From Agathobaculum desmolans ATCC 43058 (lineage in GTDB: Bacteria; Bacillota; Clostridia; Oscillospirales; Butyricicoccaceae): a DNA stretch of 46,952 bases. Below the pieces are notes generated by a model. That model did no database searches and was not told the DNA's origin. It saw only the letters and a list, made by a program, of their open reading frames with translations. This document shows positions 32,993-42,069 of the stretch, piece by piece. Within the stretch, counting starts at the first letter, position 1. Each line of letters opens with the position of its first letter. The stretch is from the NCBI RefSeq assembly GCF_000701665.1, contig NZ_JNJN01000020.1, forward strand, positions 1 to 46,952. Reading direction: 5' to 3'. Made by a program: the position numbers and the translations under genes.

Positions 32993-34012
32993 TTGGCAAC
33001 CTTAAAAGAACTTGCCGCATATACCAAACTCTCCGTCACGACGATCTCCCGCATCCTGAACAACGATCCCACCATGGTAGCCAGCGAGGAGACCCGCCGC
33101 CGCGTATTCGATGCAGCAGGTGCGTTAGGATACAAAAAGCACAGCAAGACCAAAGTCGCCTCGGCCATGCGCCTTGGGCTGGCGGAAATGCTGACCCCGG
33201 CGGAGCAGCTTGAAGATCCGTTCTATCTATATCTGAAAAATTTTGCGGCGCAGGAATGTATGGAACGCCGGATCGATATGGTTCCGCTGACACGTCAAGG
33301 GGATGCGTTTGTGCACAGCTATCCCGCCCCGCCGGACGGCATCATCGCAATCGGCATTTTTACCCGGGAACAGCTCGAAGCGCTGCACCAGTTATCCCCG
33401 CATATCGTATTTCTGGACTCCTCACCGGATGAAGCGCGCAGCGATTCGGTCGTGATCAACTACCGGCTGGGCATCGAACAGGCGCTCGACCACCTGTTTT
33501 CGCTGGGACATGAACAGATCGGCTTTATCGGCCCGGCGGAAAAGCTGGATGACTGGAAGCAGCCCGCACCCGAAATGCGCCGGCAGCTATTTATCCATTT
33601 TATGAGCACCCATAACCGCTATGACCCCAGCCTGCTGATCGATGTTCCCACCAACGCTGCGCTGACCGCGCAAGCGATGACTGCACATTTGCAGCAGGGA
33701 AAGCCGCTTCCCACAGCTTTTTTAACGGCGAACGAAGAAAATGCAATCGGTGCGGTGCGCGCACTCAAAGGCGCCGGCTTGTCTGTTCCGGAAGATGTAT
33801 CGATCATCTCCTTTAACGATACGCCGCTTTCCGAGCTGACCGAGCCGCCGCTGACCTCGGTTTCCACCCATGTGCAGGAAATGAGCCGCATTGCGGTTCA
33901 TATTCTGTGCGAACGGCTGAGCAAGACCGGTTTTGTGCGCGAGATCCCTATTAAGCTCATCATCCCGCCCACGCTTGTTCAGCGCGCGAGCACCGCGCCG
34001 CCCCGGCAGTAA
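32993..34012 (+). CDS. LacI-family regulator of galactose genes (GalR-like)
   Basis: 339 aa from TTG 32993 with GGAGG at 32981-32985. HTH ATLKELAAYTKLSVTTISRI plus hinge NNDPTMVASEETRRRVFDAA; effector domain with DGIIAIGIFTREQLEALHQL and SLGHEQIGFIGPAEKLDDW. The layout matches GalR/EbgR-type repressors. It is divergent from mglBAC, close to galKETM, and related palindromes lie at mglB, galK and its own promoter, so it probably represses all three until galactose is present. That target set is inferred from the sites. Confidence 0.85.
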   Translation: MATLKELAAYTKLSVTTISRILNNDPTMVASEETRRRVFDAAGALGYKKHSKTKVASAMRLGLAEMLTPAEQLEDPFYLYLKNFAAQECMERRIDMVPLTRQGDAFVHSYPAPPDGIIAIGIFTREQLEALHQLSPHIVFLDSSPDEARSDSVVINYRLGIEQALDHLFSLGHEQIGFIGPAEKLDDWKQPAPEMRRQLFIHFMSTHNRYDPSLLIDVPTNAALTAQAMTAHLQQGKPLPTAFLTANEENAIGAVRALKGAGLSVPEDVSIISFNDTPLSELTEPPLTSVSTHVQEMSRIAVHILCERLSKTGFVREIPIKLIIPPTLVQRASTAPPRQ

Positions 34013-34026
34013 GTACATGATATCCC

Positions 34027-34062
34027 TAAAAGGCGCTGCCCACGGCAGCTCCTTTTATTTTT
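34027..34062 (+). terminator. Terminator of the galR-like gene
   Basis: AAAAGG..CTGCC / GGCAG..CCTTTT stem around CAC, followed by TTTTATTTTT. Confidence 0.75.
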
Positions 34063-34111
34063 ACGCCGCACCACCATCTCTCACGTTTATCGCATGAAAG
34101 GAAGCATCTCC

Positions 34112-34873
34112 ATGATCCAACAAATCACCGTATTGCATTTCAGCCCAACCGGCGGCACACGCCGCGCTGCACTGCTGCTCGCCAAAAGTATTGCCGAACA
34201 GGTTCGTGAGATCGACCTGACACAGCAGCAGATATCTGTTTACCACTTCGAAGCAGATGATGTTGTATTGGTGGCCGCCCCGGTCTACGGTGGCCGCTTG
34301 CCGGTATTCCTGACCGAACGTCTACACGCCTGCTGCGGCGGTGGAGCGCGTGCTGTTGCCGCAGCGGTTTACGGTGGACGCGCCTATGAGGACGCCCTGC
34401 TCGAAATGAGGGATCTGCTGGCCGCACAGAATTTCCGTGTGATTGCATCTGCCGCCCTTTTGGCAGAGCATTCGATTTTCCACCCGCTGGCAGCGGGGCG
34501 CCCGGATGCACAGGATGCTGCCCAGCTGGCTGCCTTTGGCGCACGCATCGCGGACAAGCTCACCGCCGGGGAAGTTACCCCGCCGTCCGTCCCCGGCGCC
34601 CATCCATACAAATCATGGGGCGGCATGGCAGCTGTCCCCCTCGCTGCCGGGACCTGCACCGCTTGCGGCCTGTGCGCCCGCCAGTGTCCTGCCCAAGCGA
34701 TCCCATCCGAAACCCCGCGGGAGACTGATGCTGCCCGCTGCATTCGGTGTATGCGCTGTGTATCCCAGTGTCCCCATCAGGCGCGTGTCCTGCCGGCAGA
34801 GGTTTCCGCCATGCTTGGCAAAAAACTCTCTCCCTTATTGGAAGAACGGAAGGAAAACGAGCTGTATCTTTAA
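34112..34873 (+). CDS. EFR1-family ferredoxin-flavodoxin protein
   Basis: 253 aa, start ATG 34112 (GGAAG upstream; 34094 is possible). The N-terminal flavodoxin-like half begins MIQQITVLHFSPTGGTRRAA, with the phosphate-binding SPTGGT loop and AAPVYGGRLP. The C-terminal part has two 4Fe-4S motifs, CTACGLCARQCP and CIRCMRCVSQCP. It is a soluble electron carrier joining FMN and iron-sulfur clusters, common in anaerobic clostridia. The partner is unknown. It is monocistronic with a strong terminator. Confidence 0.88.
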   Translation: MIQQITVLHFSPTGGTRRAALLLAKSIAEQVREIDLTQQQISVYHFEADDVVLVAAPVYGGRLPVFLTERLHACCGGGARAVAAAVYGGRAYEDALLEMRDLLAAQNFRVIASAALLAEHSIFHPLAAGRPDAQDAAQLAAFGARIADKLTAGEVTPPSVPGAHPYKSWGGMAAVPLAAGTCTACGLCARQCPAQAIPSETPRETDAARCIRCMRCVSQCPHQARVLPAEVSAMLGKKLSPLLEERKENELYL

Positions 34874-34921
34874 TTTGTTCGACAGGAATCCCGCTATGAC
34901 CTCTCTGCCCCCTTCAAACGC

Positions 34922-34970
34922 AAGGCGGGACGGTCGGAAAACTTTGTTTTTCCGGCCGTCCCGCCTTTTT
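34922..34970 (+). terminator. Terminator of the EFR1 gene
   Basis: A long stem GGCGGGACGG...CCGTCCCGCC extended by TCGGAAAA/TTTTCCG and followed by TTTTT. Its tip resembles hairpin 1 of the dispersed repeat at 28724 and 40296. Confidence 0.85.
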
Positions 34971-35050
34971 CCATTTACTCTTTTCTTCTTCCCGACCACC
35001 TGCGTCATACGCAGCGATCAGTGTACTATATCCCCGCTCCCTGCCCCGCC

Positions 35051-35077
35051 GCACAGAGCAGACCATCTGCTCTGTGC
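35051..35077 (-). terminator. Hairpin after the gal operon
   Basis: GCACAGAGCAGA (35051-35062) / TCTGCTCTGTGC (35066-35077). A second hairpin TCCTGCCG/CGGCAGGA at about 35116-35136 overlaps the galM stop. Confidence 0.6.
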
Positions 35078-35122
35078 GCCTTCCTTTGGGAGAATTGGGA
35101 GAGAAACGCTGTTTCCTGCCGT

Positions 35123-36163
35123 TCAGCGGCAGGAAAAGCGGAATGTGGTAATATGCTGATAAACCTCCCCTGCGCGCAAAAGCGGCAACGGGAATCCGGG
35201 ACAGGCAAATGCGTTCGGCCAGAACTGCGTTTCCATACAGAAGGCGTGCCGCCGGTCATAAGCAGCTCCTCCCTTGCCCTTCGGCAGATCCGGCCGCAGG
35301 AAGTTGCCGGTGTACAGCTGCATACCGGGCATATCCGACTCGACCGTCAGGGCAATGCCGCTTTCCGCGCAATAGGCCTCGGCAAAGGGACGCAGCCCCT
35401 CCCCATCGATGATGTAGTTATGGTCATAGCCTGCCGCCAGCGCGATCTGCGCAAACCCGCTGTCCCATCCTGCGCGGAGCGGCGCTGCTGCACGCAGATC
35501 CAATGGTGTCCCCTCCACCGGAGCGATTTCACCGGTCGGTACATTATGGTCGTTCAAGGGGGTATACCGCGCGGCATGTACGCAGACCTGCTGCGCCCCC
35601 ACCTCGCCCGTGTCATGACCCGCCAAATTAAAATAGCTGTGATTGGACAGGTTGCACACAGTTTCCGCATCACTTTCCGCGCGATATTCAATCGTCAGCG
35701 CACCTGCCTGCAGGCGGTAGGTGACCTCTGCCCGCAGCCGACCAGGAAAGGCCTCCTCCCCTGCCGGGCTGTCATAGCACAGGCGCAGTCCGTCCGGCAG
35801 CATATACGCCTGCCAGATGCGCTTGTCAAAGCCCACATTGCCGCCGTGCAGCTGATTGACGCCGTTATCATTGCAGGCCAACTGAACCGCTTGCCCGCCG
35901 ATCTCGATCCGTCCTTCCGCCAAACGATTGGCACAGCGCCCCAGCAATGCGCCGATATAGCAATCCTGCGCCTCATAATCCGCAACCGTGTCAAAGCCGA
36001 GCACCACATCGGTCGGCACGCCGTGCCGATCCGGCACGACGAGCGACTGCACAATACCGCCCAGCGACAGAATTGCCGCTTGATACGGGCCATCCGTCAG
36101 CACATAACGCTCGACCGGCCGGCCATCCGCCGTTTTTCCAAACGGGGTACAGGTAATGTTCAT
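35123..36163 (-). CDS. galM: Aldose 1-epimerase
   Basis: 346 aa. Interconverts beta- and alpha-D-galactose so galactokinase can act; cytoplasmic. Family motifs: GGIVQSLVVPDRHG, GRCANRLAEGRI, GVNQLHGGNVGFDKRIW (catalytic His) and LSNHSYFNLAGHD (second His). The catalytic base is likely the Glu in CMETQFWPNAF. ATG 36163 directly follows the galT stop (TGA-ATG contact), so the two are translationally coupled. Last gene of the galKETM operon. Length is normal. Confidence 0.92.
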   Translation of the reverse strand: MNITCTPFGKTADGRPVERYVLTDGPYQAAILSLGGIVQSLVVPDRHGVPTDVVLGFDTVADYEAQDCYIGALLGRCANRLAEGRIEIGGQAVQLACNDNGVNQLHGGNVGFDKRIWQAYMLPDGLRLCYDSPAGEEAFPGRLRAEVTYRLQAGALTIEYRAESDAETVCNLSNHSYFNLAGHDTGEVGAQQVCVHAARYTPLNDHNVPTGEIAPVEGTPLDLRAAAPLRAGWDSGFAQIALAAGYDHNYIIDGEGLRPFAEAYCAESGIALTVESDMPGMQLYTGNFLRPDLPKGKGGAAYDRRHAFCMETQFWPNAFACPGFPLPLLRAGEVYQHITTFRFSCR

Positions 36164-37657
36164 TCACTTCACACTTTCTATAAACCGCAGGAACGCCGCC
36201 TTGCCTGCCTCGGTGCGTTTATAAACACCTGCATGCTCCAGCACCGTGGCAAAGACGCAGCCAACCTCCTTCCGGATGATTCCAGTCACATTTTCCGCCG
36301 TGATCGTATACCGTGCGGCGAATTCCTCCGCCCAGTCCGCGTGCGGGGCGGTCAGCGGATCGGCGCGCAGATCCTCCCCGCGCACCAGTTTTTCTCCCAG
36401 CACCGCCAATTCGGTTTTCAGCCGCGCGGGCAGCACCGCCAGCCCCATCACCTCGATCAGGCCGATATTCTCCTTTTTGATATGGTGCAGTTCCGCGTGC
36501 GGATGATACAGCCCAAGCGGATGCTCCTTTGTAGTCAGGTTGTTGCGCAGCACCAGATCCAGCTCATAATCGCTGCCGCGGCGGCGCGCGATCGGGGTGA
36601 TCGTGTTGTGCGGCACGCCGTCCGTCTGCGCCCAAATCATCGCTTCCGCATCCGAATATCCGCGCCACGCGGTCAGGATGCGGTCGGCCAGCTCGGTCAG
36701 CCGCGCCGGTTCTGCCCCGCGCAGCCGGATCACCGACATCGGCCAGCGAACGATCCCCGCCTGCACATCGTCAAAGCCGGGGAAGGCCAAAACCGTTTCC
36801 ACCGGCGCCTTGGCCATTGCAAACGTGTAATGCCCCCCCTGGAAGTGGTCATGCGCCAAAATCGAGCCACCGACAATGGGCAGATCGGCATTTGATCCAA
36901 CAAAGTAATGCGGGAACTGCCGCACAAAATCCAGCAGCTTGGCAAAGCAGGCGCGGTCTATCTTCATTGGGGTATGCGTCCGGTTAAAGCAGATGCAGTG
37001 TTCATTGTAGTATACATAGGGCGAATACTGCAAAAACCACGGGCTACCGTTGATCTCAATCGGAACCACGCGATGGTTCTGCCGCGCAGGATGATTGATC
37101 CGCCCCGCATAGCCTTCGTTTTCCACGCAGAGCTGACACTTCGGATACGCCGCAGCGGGCAGATCACGCGCAGCCGCGATCGCCTTGGGGTCTTTTTCCG
37201 GCTTGGACAGATTGATCGTGATGTCGATCTCCCCGTATACGGTTTCCGCCTTCCACTGCACATCTTTGGCGATGCGGTCGCGCCGGATATAATTGGTATC
37301 CTGACTGAACCGGTAATACCAGTCGGTCGCACGCACCGGATCCTCCGCATACAAGGCGCGGAAGCGCGCAACGACCTCACGCGGCGGCGGGGTCAGCCGC
37401 CCCATCAGCGCCGTGTCGAACAGGTCGCGGTATACGATCGAATCATGCTCCAGCACGCCGCGCGCACAGGCATCGTCGGTCAATTCCTTCAATACCGCTG
37501 CCAGATCGATCGCATCCTCCTCTAGCACAGGCTCCTCATAGCTGTCCAGCCGCAGCGCCTCCAACAGGGTGTTGACCGCCCAAACATGATCCTCCGGTGC
37601 GATCAGGCCAGCCTGCTCCGCATAGCGAACCAGCTTGGCAACAGCTTTGTCGATCAT
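36164..37657 (-). CDS. galT: UDP-glucose--hexose-1-phosphate uridylyltransferase, class II
   Basis: 497 aa. Exchanges galactose-1-phosphate and UDP-glucose in the Leloir pathway. The long Firmicutes-type class II sequence includes NEGYAGRINHPARQNHRVVP, GGSILAHDHFQGG and YHPHAELHHIKKENIG. This histidine-rich pattern differs from the short E. coli GalT. ATG 37657 with GGAGGGG upstream; 12 bases from galE. Normal length for the class. Confidence 0.92.
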   Translation of the reverse strand: MIDKAVAKLVRYAEQAGLIAPEDHVWAVNTLLEALRLDSYEEPVLEEDAIDLAAVLKELTDDACARGVLEHDSIVYRDLFDTALMGRLTPPPREVVARFRALYAEDPVRATDWYYRFSQDTNYIRRDRIAKDVQWKAETVYGEIDITINLSKPEKDPKAIAAARDLPAAAYPKCQLCVENEGYAGRINHPARQNHRVVPIEINGSPWFLQYSPYVYYNEHCICFNRTHTPMKIDRACFAKLLDFVRQFPHYFVGSNADLPIVGGSILAHDHFQGGHYTFAMAKAPVETVLAFPGFDDVQAGIVRWPMSVIRLRGAEPARLTELADRILTAWRGYSDAEAMIWAQTDGVPHNTITPIARRRGSDYELDLVLRNNLTTKEHPLGLYHPHAELHHIKKENIGLIEVMGLAVLPARLKTELAVLGEKLVRGEDLRADPLTAPHADWAEEFAARYTITAENVTGIIRKEVGCVFATVLEHAGVYKRTEAGKAAFLRFIESVK

Positions 37658-37669
37658 TTTGTCCCCTCC

Positions 37670-38659
37670 TCACACCTCAAAACCGTGCGGATGCGTCCGA
37701 TGCCAATCCCACGCGGTTTGGATGATGGTATGCAGTTCCTCGTACTGCGGCTTCCAGCCGAGCACGGTTTTGGCCTTCTCCGAGGACGCGATCAACTGCG
37801 CAGGATCACCTGCACGGCGGGCTTCGATCTTCGCCGGGATCGGATGGCCGGTCACACGGCGCGCCTCTTCAATGACTTCCTTGACCGAGAAGCCCACGCC
37901 GTTGCCCAGATTGAATACATTGTTCTCCCCGCCGTTCAGCAGATAATCCAGCGCCAGAATATGCGCCTGCGCCAAATCACAAACGTGGATATAATCGCGG
38001 ATGCAGGTGCCGTCCGGCGTCGGGTAATCGTCTCCGAAAATCGAGATCGCTGCACGCTGCCCGTTGGGAACCTGCAGAATCAGCGGCAGCAGATGGGTTT
38101 CCGGATCGTGAGCTTCGCCGATCGAACCGTCCGGCTGTGCGCCGCAGGCATTAAAGTACCGCAGTGCAACAAAGCGCAGCCCATGCGCTGCCGAGACCCA
38201 TTTCATCATTTTCTCCATAGAAAGCTTGGTCTCGCCATAGCAGTTCGTCGGCTCGGTGCGATCCTCTTCCATGATCGGCACGCGCTCCGGCTCCCCATAG
38301 GTTGCCGCCGTCGAAGAAAATACGATTTTCAGGACACCGTGCGCCACCATGCTGTCAAGCAGGGTTTTGGTGCCGCACAGATTGTTGTCATAATATTTCA
38401 GGGGCTTTGCCATGCTTTCGCCCACCTGCGAGTTAGCCGCAAAGTGGATCACGCCCTTGATCTGCTCGGCCTCAAACAAACGGTCAAGGAAGGCGCGGTC
38501 ACGGATATCCCCCTCATAAAAACGTGCTTTTTCCGGCACGGCAGCCCGGAAACCGGTTTCCAGATTGTCCGCAACGACCACATCGCGGCCGGCTTCGACC
38601 AGTGCACGCGCCGTATGCGAACCGATATAGCCAGCGCCGCCCAAAACAAGAATCGACAT
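37670..38659 (-). CDS. galE: UDP-glucose 4-epimerase
   Basis: 329 aa from ATG 38659 with GGAGGG upstream; an earlier in-frame ATG has no ribosome site. NAD-binding GGAGYIGSHTARALVEAG at the N-terminus, catalytic-type YGETK (YxxxK), and EARRAGDPAQLIASSEKAKT near the end. Converts UDP-galactose to UDP-glucose, regenerating the GalT substrate. Third enzyme of the pathway present, second gene of the operon. Length is typical. Confidence 0.93.
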   Translation of the reverse strand: MSILVLGGAGYIGSHTARALVEAGRDVVVADNLETGFRAAVPEKARFYEGDIRDRAFLDRLFEAEQIKGVIHFAANSQVGESMAKPLKYYDNNLCGTKTLLDSMVAHGVLKIVFSSTAATYGEPERVPIMEEDRTEPTNCYGETKLSMEKMMKWVSAAHGLRFVALRYFNACGAQPDGSIGEAHDPETHLLPLILQVPNGQRAAISIFGDDYPTPDGTCIRDYIHVCDLAQAHILALDYLLNGGENNVFNLGNGVGFSVKEVIEEARRVTGHPIPAKIEARRAGDPAQLIASSEKAKTVLGWKPQYEELHTIIQTAWDWHRTHPHGFEV

Positions 38660-38707
38660 AACAGATCCCTCCGTCTGATTTTTCAATACGATCGCTTACC
38701 GGTGCCG

Positions 38708-39994
38708 TCAGGCGATCACTGCGCCGCCTTCGGGACGGATGAACAGGAAATGACAGCACCCCGTGCCGAGCACGGCTTCCATCCCCGTGCGGAATGCCTC
38801 GCAGCGCGCCATCGGCACATAAGCCTGTACGGTACCGGCAAAGCCGCCGCCGTGCACACGCACCGCGCCCTCGCCGTCCAGCAGATGCTGTGCCAGCGCA
38901 ATGGCCATCGGCACAGCCTGCTCCTGCGGACGCGCCGTGCAGTACAGGTTTTGCAGCCGTGTGGCAGATGACGTCCCCGACCGGTTGACCAGCGCGAGGA
39001 AACGCACAAAGTCATCGCGGTCCAGCGCTTCGGCCTGCTTTACCGCATCCTGATTATCCGAGAAGAAATGCATGGCGCGCAGCGCTGCCCGGTCGCCTGC
39101 CTTTTCGCGCACGAGCGCCAGATTGGCCCAGAAATCCGCTTCTTCCACATCCCGCAGGAACTGCTTGCCGAAGCAGGCCGCCGCCGCGCCCATCTCCGCC
39201 GGCAGCGCCGCATATTCCGCTGTCAGATCCGCGTGATCTGCCCCCGAGTCAATAATGCACAGCGCATAGCCCGAGGAGGCCAGATCATAGTCGATCTTAT
39301 TGACAACCGGGTTCGCGGGATCATTGAAATCGATCGATACGATACCGCCCACTGCGCTGGCCAGCTGATCCATCAAGCCGCAGGGCTTACCGAAAAAGTG
39401 ATTTTCCGCATACTGTCCGATCTGCGCGATCTGAACCAGACTGACGGCATCCTCGCAGAACAGGTGATTGAGGATTACGCCGATCATCACTTCGTATGCT
39501 GCCGATGAGGACAACCCGGAACCGCCGAGCACCTCGGAATCGATGCAGGCGTTAAACCCGGCCACCGGATAACCCAGCGCACGGAAGCGCTCCGCGATTC
39601 CGCGCACCAGCGCCGCCGAAGTGCCTTCCTCCTCCGGACGTGGTGTCAGGTCGGTCAGATCGACCGACAGTTCCGGATAGCCCGCCGACAGGACGCGCGC
39701 CACTGCCGTGCCGTTCGCCCCCGCGCAGGCCAGCATATCCATGTTGACCGCACCCGCCAGCACACAGCCGTGCTGGTGGTCGGTATGGTTGCCGCCCATC
39801 TCGGTGCGGCCGGGGCTGGAAAACAAGCCGACCTCTCCCCCTGCGCCAAAGGCCGTGCGGTAAGTTTCTGCCAAAGCAGCCAGTCTGCTGCGCTTATGTA
39901 CCAGTTCTGCGCTGTCCGGGCCGCAAAGGGGACGGAGTCGCCCATCCAACGCCCCGGATTCCAGTTCCTGCTGCAGGATTTCCAAGCTCTTCAT
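38708..39994 (-). CDS. galK: Galactokinase
   Basis: 428 aa from ATG 39994 (MKSLEILQQELESGALDGRL); an upstream ATG lies in the promoter leader and is not used. GHMMP kinase: the galactokinase signature GRTEMGGNHTDHQHG, the ATP loop LGGSGLSSSAAYEV, and the C-terminal VRVHGGGFAGTVQAYVP. The form GNHTDH replaces GEHTDY, as seen in some clostridial enzymes. First gene of the galKETM operon. Probable control sites lie directly upstream at 40041-40085. Confidence 0.92.
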   Translation of the reverse strand: MKSLEILQQELESGALDGRLRPLCGPDSAELVHKRSRLAALAETYRTAFGAGGEVGLFSSPGRTEMGGNHTDHQHGCVLAGAVNMDMLACAGANGTAVARVLSAGYPELSVDLTDLTPRPEEEGTSAALVRGIAERFRALGYPVAGFNACIDSEVLGGSGLSSSAAYEVMIGVILNHLFCEDAVSLVQIAQIGQYAENHFFGKPCGLMDQLASAVGGIVSIDFNDPANPVVNKIDYDLASSGYALCIIDSGADHADLTAEYAALPAEMGAAAACFGKQFLRDVEEADFWANLALVREKAGDRAALRAMHFFSDNQDAVKQAEALDRDDFVRFLALVNRSGTSSATRLQNLYCTARPQEQAVPMAIALAQHLLDGEGAVRVHGGGFAGTVQAYVPMARCEAFRTGMEAVLGTGCCHFLFIRPEGGAVIA

Positions 39995-40040
39995 TCTTCT
40001 CGTCTCCCATACTACAATTTCAGATACGGTCTGTACATAT

Positions 40041-40085
40041 ATCATATCATATTTTAGTAAATAATCAATTATATTTTACTAAAAT
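40041..40085 (-). promoter_or_regulatory. galK promoter overlapped by two GalR-type operators
   Basis: Minus strand: -35 TTGATT (40068-40063), 16-bp spacer, -10 TATGAT (40046-40041). ATTTTAGTAAAT (40051-40062) lies in the spacer and the perfect 13-bp palindrome ATTTTACTAAAAT (40073-40085) lies just upstream. The placement fits repression. Confidence 0.65.
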
Positions 40086-40262
40086 ATACGCCAAAATCCC
40101 ACGCCGGTTTTTGGCCAATAAACCGAATTTTCCTCTTTTTCTCGCTGATCGGCGGTAATTTTACCGGTTTTCTCCCCCCTTTCTCTATTGTCCCGTCCCT
40201 TCTTCCTGCCTGCTTCTACTGTGATTCCGCACTGAATTTTACGTTTTTTTACCTGCGGGCAG
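40086..40262. other. Intergenic region upstream of galK
   Basis: No gene was recognised between the galK control region and the terminator at 40263. Pyrimidine-rich sequence without clear structure. Confidence 0.4.
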
Positions 40263-40288
40263 AAAAAAGCAGAGGCTCCCGCCTCTGC
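40263..40288 (-). terminator. Terminator of the amino-acid ABC operon
   Basis: GCAGAGGC (40269-40276) / GCCTCTGC (40281-40288). On the minus strand it is followed by six Ts. Confidence 0.75.
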
Positions 40289-40295
40289 CCGAGAC

Positions 40296-40463
40296 TGTCG
40301 AAAAACTTCGTTTTTCCGACAATCTATGTTTGGACTTCGCCAAACATGAACGAGAAAAAGTTCCTGTACAGAAACTTTTTCTCTCTCAAAGTATAAAAAG
40401 TCAGGCACTTGTCCTGACTTTTTATGCATTTGCGTTGCAAATGCTGTTTTATGCGCGCTGCCG
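40296..40463. repeat. Dispersed structured repeat, copy 2
   Basis: Related to 28724-28846. Hairpins: TGTCG/CGACA, GTTTGG/CCAAAC, GAGAAAAAGTT/AACTTTTTCTC and GCATTTG/CAAATGC. The last has a T:A pair where copy 1 has C:G, a compensatory change. It contains an extra 38-nt segment with a terminator hairpin. Confidence 0.65.
40395..40423. terminator. Terminator hairpin inside repeat copy 2
   Basis: AAAAAGTCAGG (40395-40405) / CCTGACTTTTT (40413-40423), able to work in both directions. Confidence 0.75.
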
Positions 40464-40570
40464 CGCGTGCTGCTCATGCTCAATCCGCAGTCGCCGAAAA
40501 AACGGAACCCCTATTCCGGTTTCGATATCCCCGCTCTGGTAAAGATACCGAAATTATATGCAAACCGATA

Positions 40571-41317
40571 TTACAGCACCTTGCTCAGGAAATCAATCGT
40601 GCGCGGCTCCTTCGGATGATTGATAACCTCATCCGGCGTGCCCTGCTCCACGATATAGCCGCCTTCCATAAAGATGACGCGGCTGGCGACCTCACGTGCA
40701 AAGCCGATCTCATGCGTTACCACAACCATCGTCATGCCTTCCTTGGCCAGATTCTGCATAACCTGCAGCACCTCACCGACCATTTCCGGGTCAAGCGCAG
40801 AGGTAGGCTCGTCAAACAGCATAATATCCGGATTCATGGCAAGCGCACGCGCGATCGCTACGCGCTGCTTCTGGCCGCCCGACAGCTGCGCCGGATAAGC
40901 TTCCACCTTATCCGCCAAACCGACGCGCCGGAGCAGCTGCATCGCGCGCTCCTTTGCCTCGGCCTTGTCCGCCTTTTTCAGCTCGGTCGGTGCGAGGATC
41001 ATATTGCCCATAACATCCAGATTGTTGAACAGGTTGAACAACTGGAACACCATGCCGACGTTCTCGCGTACCTTATTGATATCCGTGTGCTTATCGGTGA
41101 TATCATAACCGTCCACAACCACTGTGCCGTCCGTGATCTCCTCCAGACGGTTCAGGCAGCGCAGGAAAGTCGATTTGCCCGAGCCGGACGGACCCAAAAT
41201 AACAACGACTTCGCCCTCATGGATATCCAGCGACACATCCTTCAGTACTTCCAGCGAACCAAAGTTCTTTTTCAGATGCTCCACATGGATCTTGACGTTT
41301 CCATTATTCTCGGCCAC
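40571..41317 (-). CDS. Polar amino-acid ABC transporter ATPase (GlnQ-like)
   Basis: 248-aa ATPase of the GlnQ/HisP group. Walker [10 protein letters not shown] at residues 42-50, Q-loop in [11 protein letters not shown], signature [15 protein letters not shown], and Walker B with D-loop [14 protein letters not shown]. Overlaps the permease gene by 14 bases. Drives uptake of a polar amino acid such as glutamine or glutamate; the specificity is set by the binding protein. Last gene of the operon. Normal length. Confidence 0.92.
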   Translation of the reverse strand: MAENNGNVKIHVEHLKKNFGSLEVLKDVSLDIHEGEVVVILGPSGSGKSTFLRCLNRLEEITDGTVVVDGYDITDKHTDINKVRENVGMVFQLFNLFNNLDVMGNMILAPTELKKADKAEAKERAMQLLRRVGLADKVEAYPAQLSGGQKQRVAIARALAMNPDIMLFDEPTSALDPEMVGEVLQVMQNLAKEGMTMVVVTHEIGFAREVASRVIFMEGGYIVEQGTPDEVINHPKEPRTIDFLSKVL

Positions 41318-41981
41318 GGTTGACCCTCCTCTCCATTACCTTTGCAAAGCGGGACAGGATCGTAATAACGATCAGGTACATCACACCGACGATAAACCAT
41401 ACCTCAGACGAACGCATGGTATTGGCCACCACATTTTTTGCCATGTTGACCAGTTCCGGAAAGCCGATGACCGACAGGATCGAAGTATCCTTCAACGTGA
41501 TGATAAACTGGTTGATGATCGACGGGATCATCGTCCGGATTGCCTGCGGCAGCACGACCTTCTGCATCGCCTTCCAGTACGGCAGGCCAAGGCTGCGCGC
41601 CGCCTCCATCTGTCCCTTATCCACGCTCTGGATACCGGCACGGATGATCTCTGCCATGTAAGCGCCGCAGTTGAGCGCCAGCGCAACCGTACCAGCCTGC
41701 AAGGCTGAAAGCGTAAAGTTCTTAACACCGAGCGTCGTACCAACAAACTGCGGAAAACCAAAAAAGATGAAAAATGCCAGAACGATCATCGGCACACCGC
41801 GGATCACATCAACAAAAATCGTAGAGATGATATTACACACGCGGCTTTTCATTACGCTCAGCAGGCCGAAAATCAGACCCAGAATGCAGGCGAAGAACAG
41901 ACCGCACAGCGCCAGCAGCAGGGTTTGTCCCATTGCCTCGAGCAGCAGCGGCCCGTAGGTGGTAAGGATTTTGACCATCAT
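41304..41981 (-). CDS. Polar amino-acid ABC transporter permease
   Basis: 225-aa membrane protein of the HisMQ/GlnP type. The conserved ATPase-contact loop [20 protein letters not shown] is plain, as is the N-terminal [20 protein letters not shown] helix. About five helices. Start ATG 41981 (two ATGs in tandem) with AAGGAG upstream. Only one permease gene is present, so it probably works as a homodimer. It lies between the binding protein and the ATPase. Confidence 0.9.
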   Translation of the reverse strand: MMVKILTTYGPLLLEAMGQTLLLALCGLFFACILGLIFGLLSVMKSRVCNIISTIFVDVIRGVPMIVLAFFIFFGFPQFVGTTLGVKNFTLSALQAGTVALALNCGAYMAEIIRAGIQSVDKGQMEAARSLGLPYWKAMQKVVLPQAIRTMIPSIINQFIITLKDTSILSVIGFPELVNMAKNVVANTMRSSEVWFIVGVMYLIVITILSRFAKVMERRVNRGRE

Positions 41982-42069
41982 GGGACCTTACTCCTTTCTT
42001 TCTGAAAAAATGAGGGGGCGCCGGAACCAACCAGTGCCCCCTGAAACAACTCAGGTCAATCTACTGTGA

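Noticed and set aside
35021-38971. Long + strand frames over galM, galT, galE and galK.
   Set aside because: Same reason: antisense shadows of well-identified Leloir genes.
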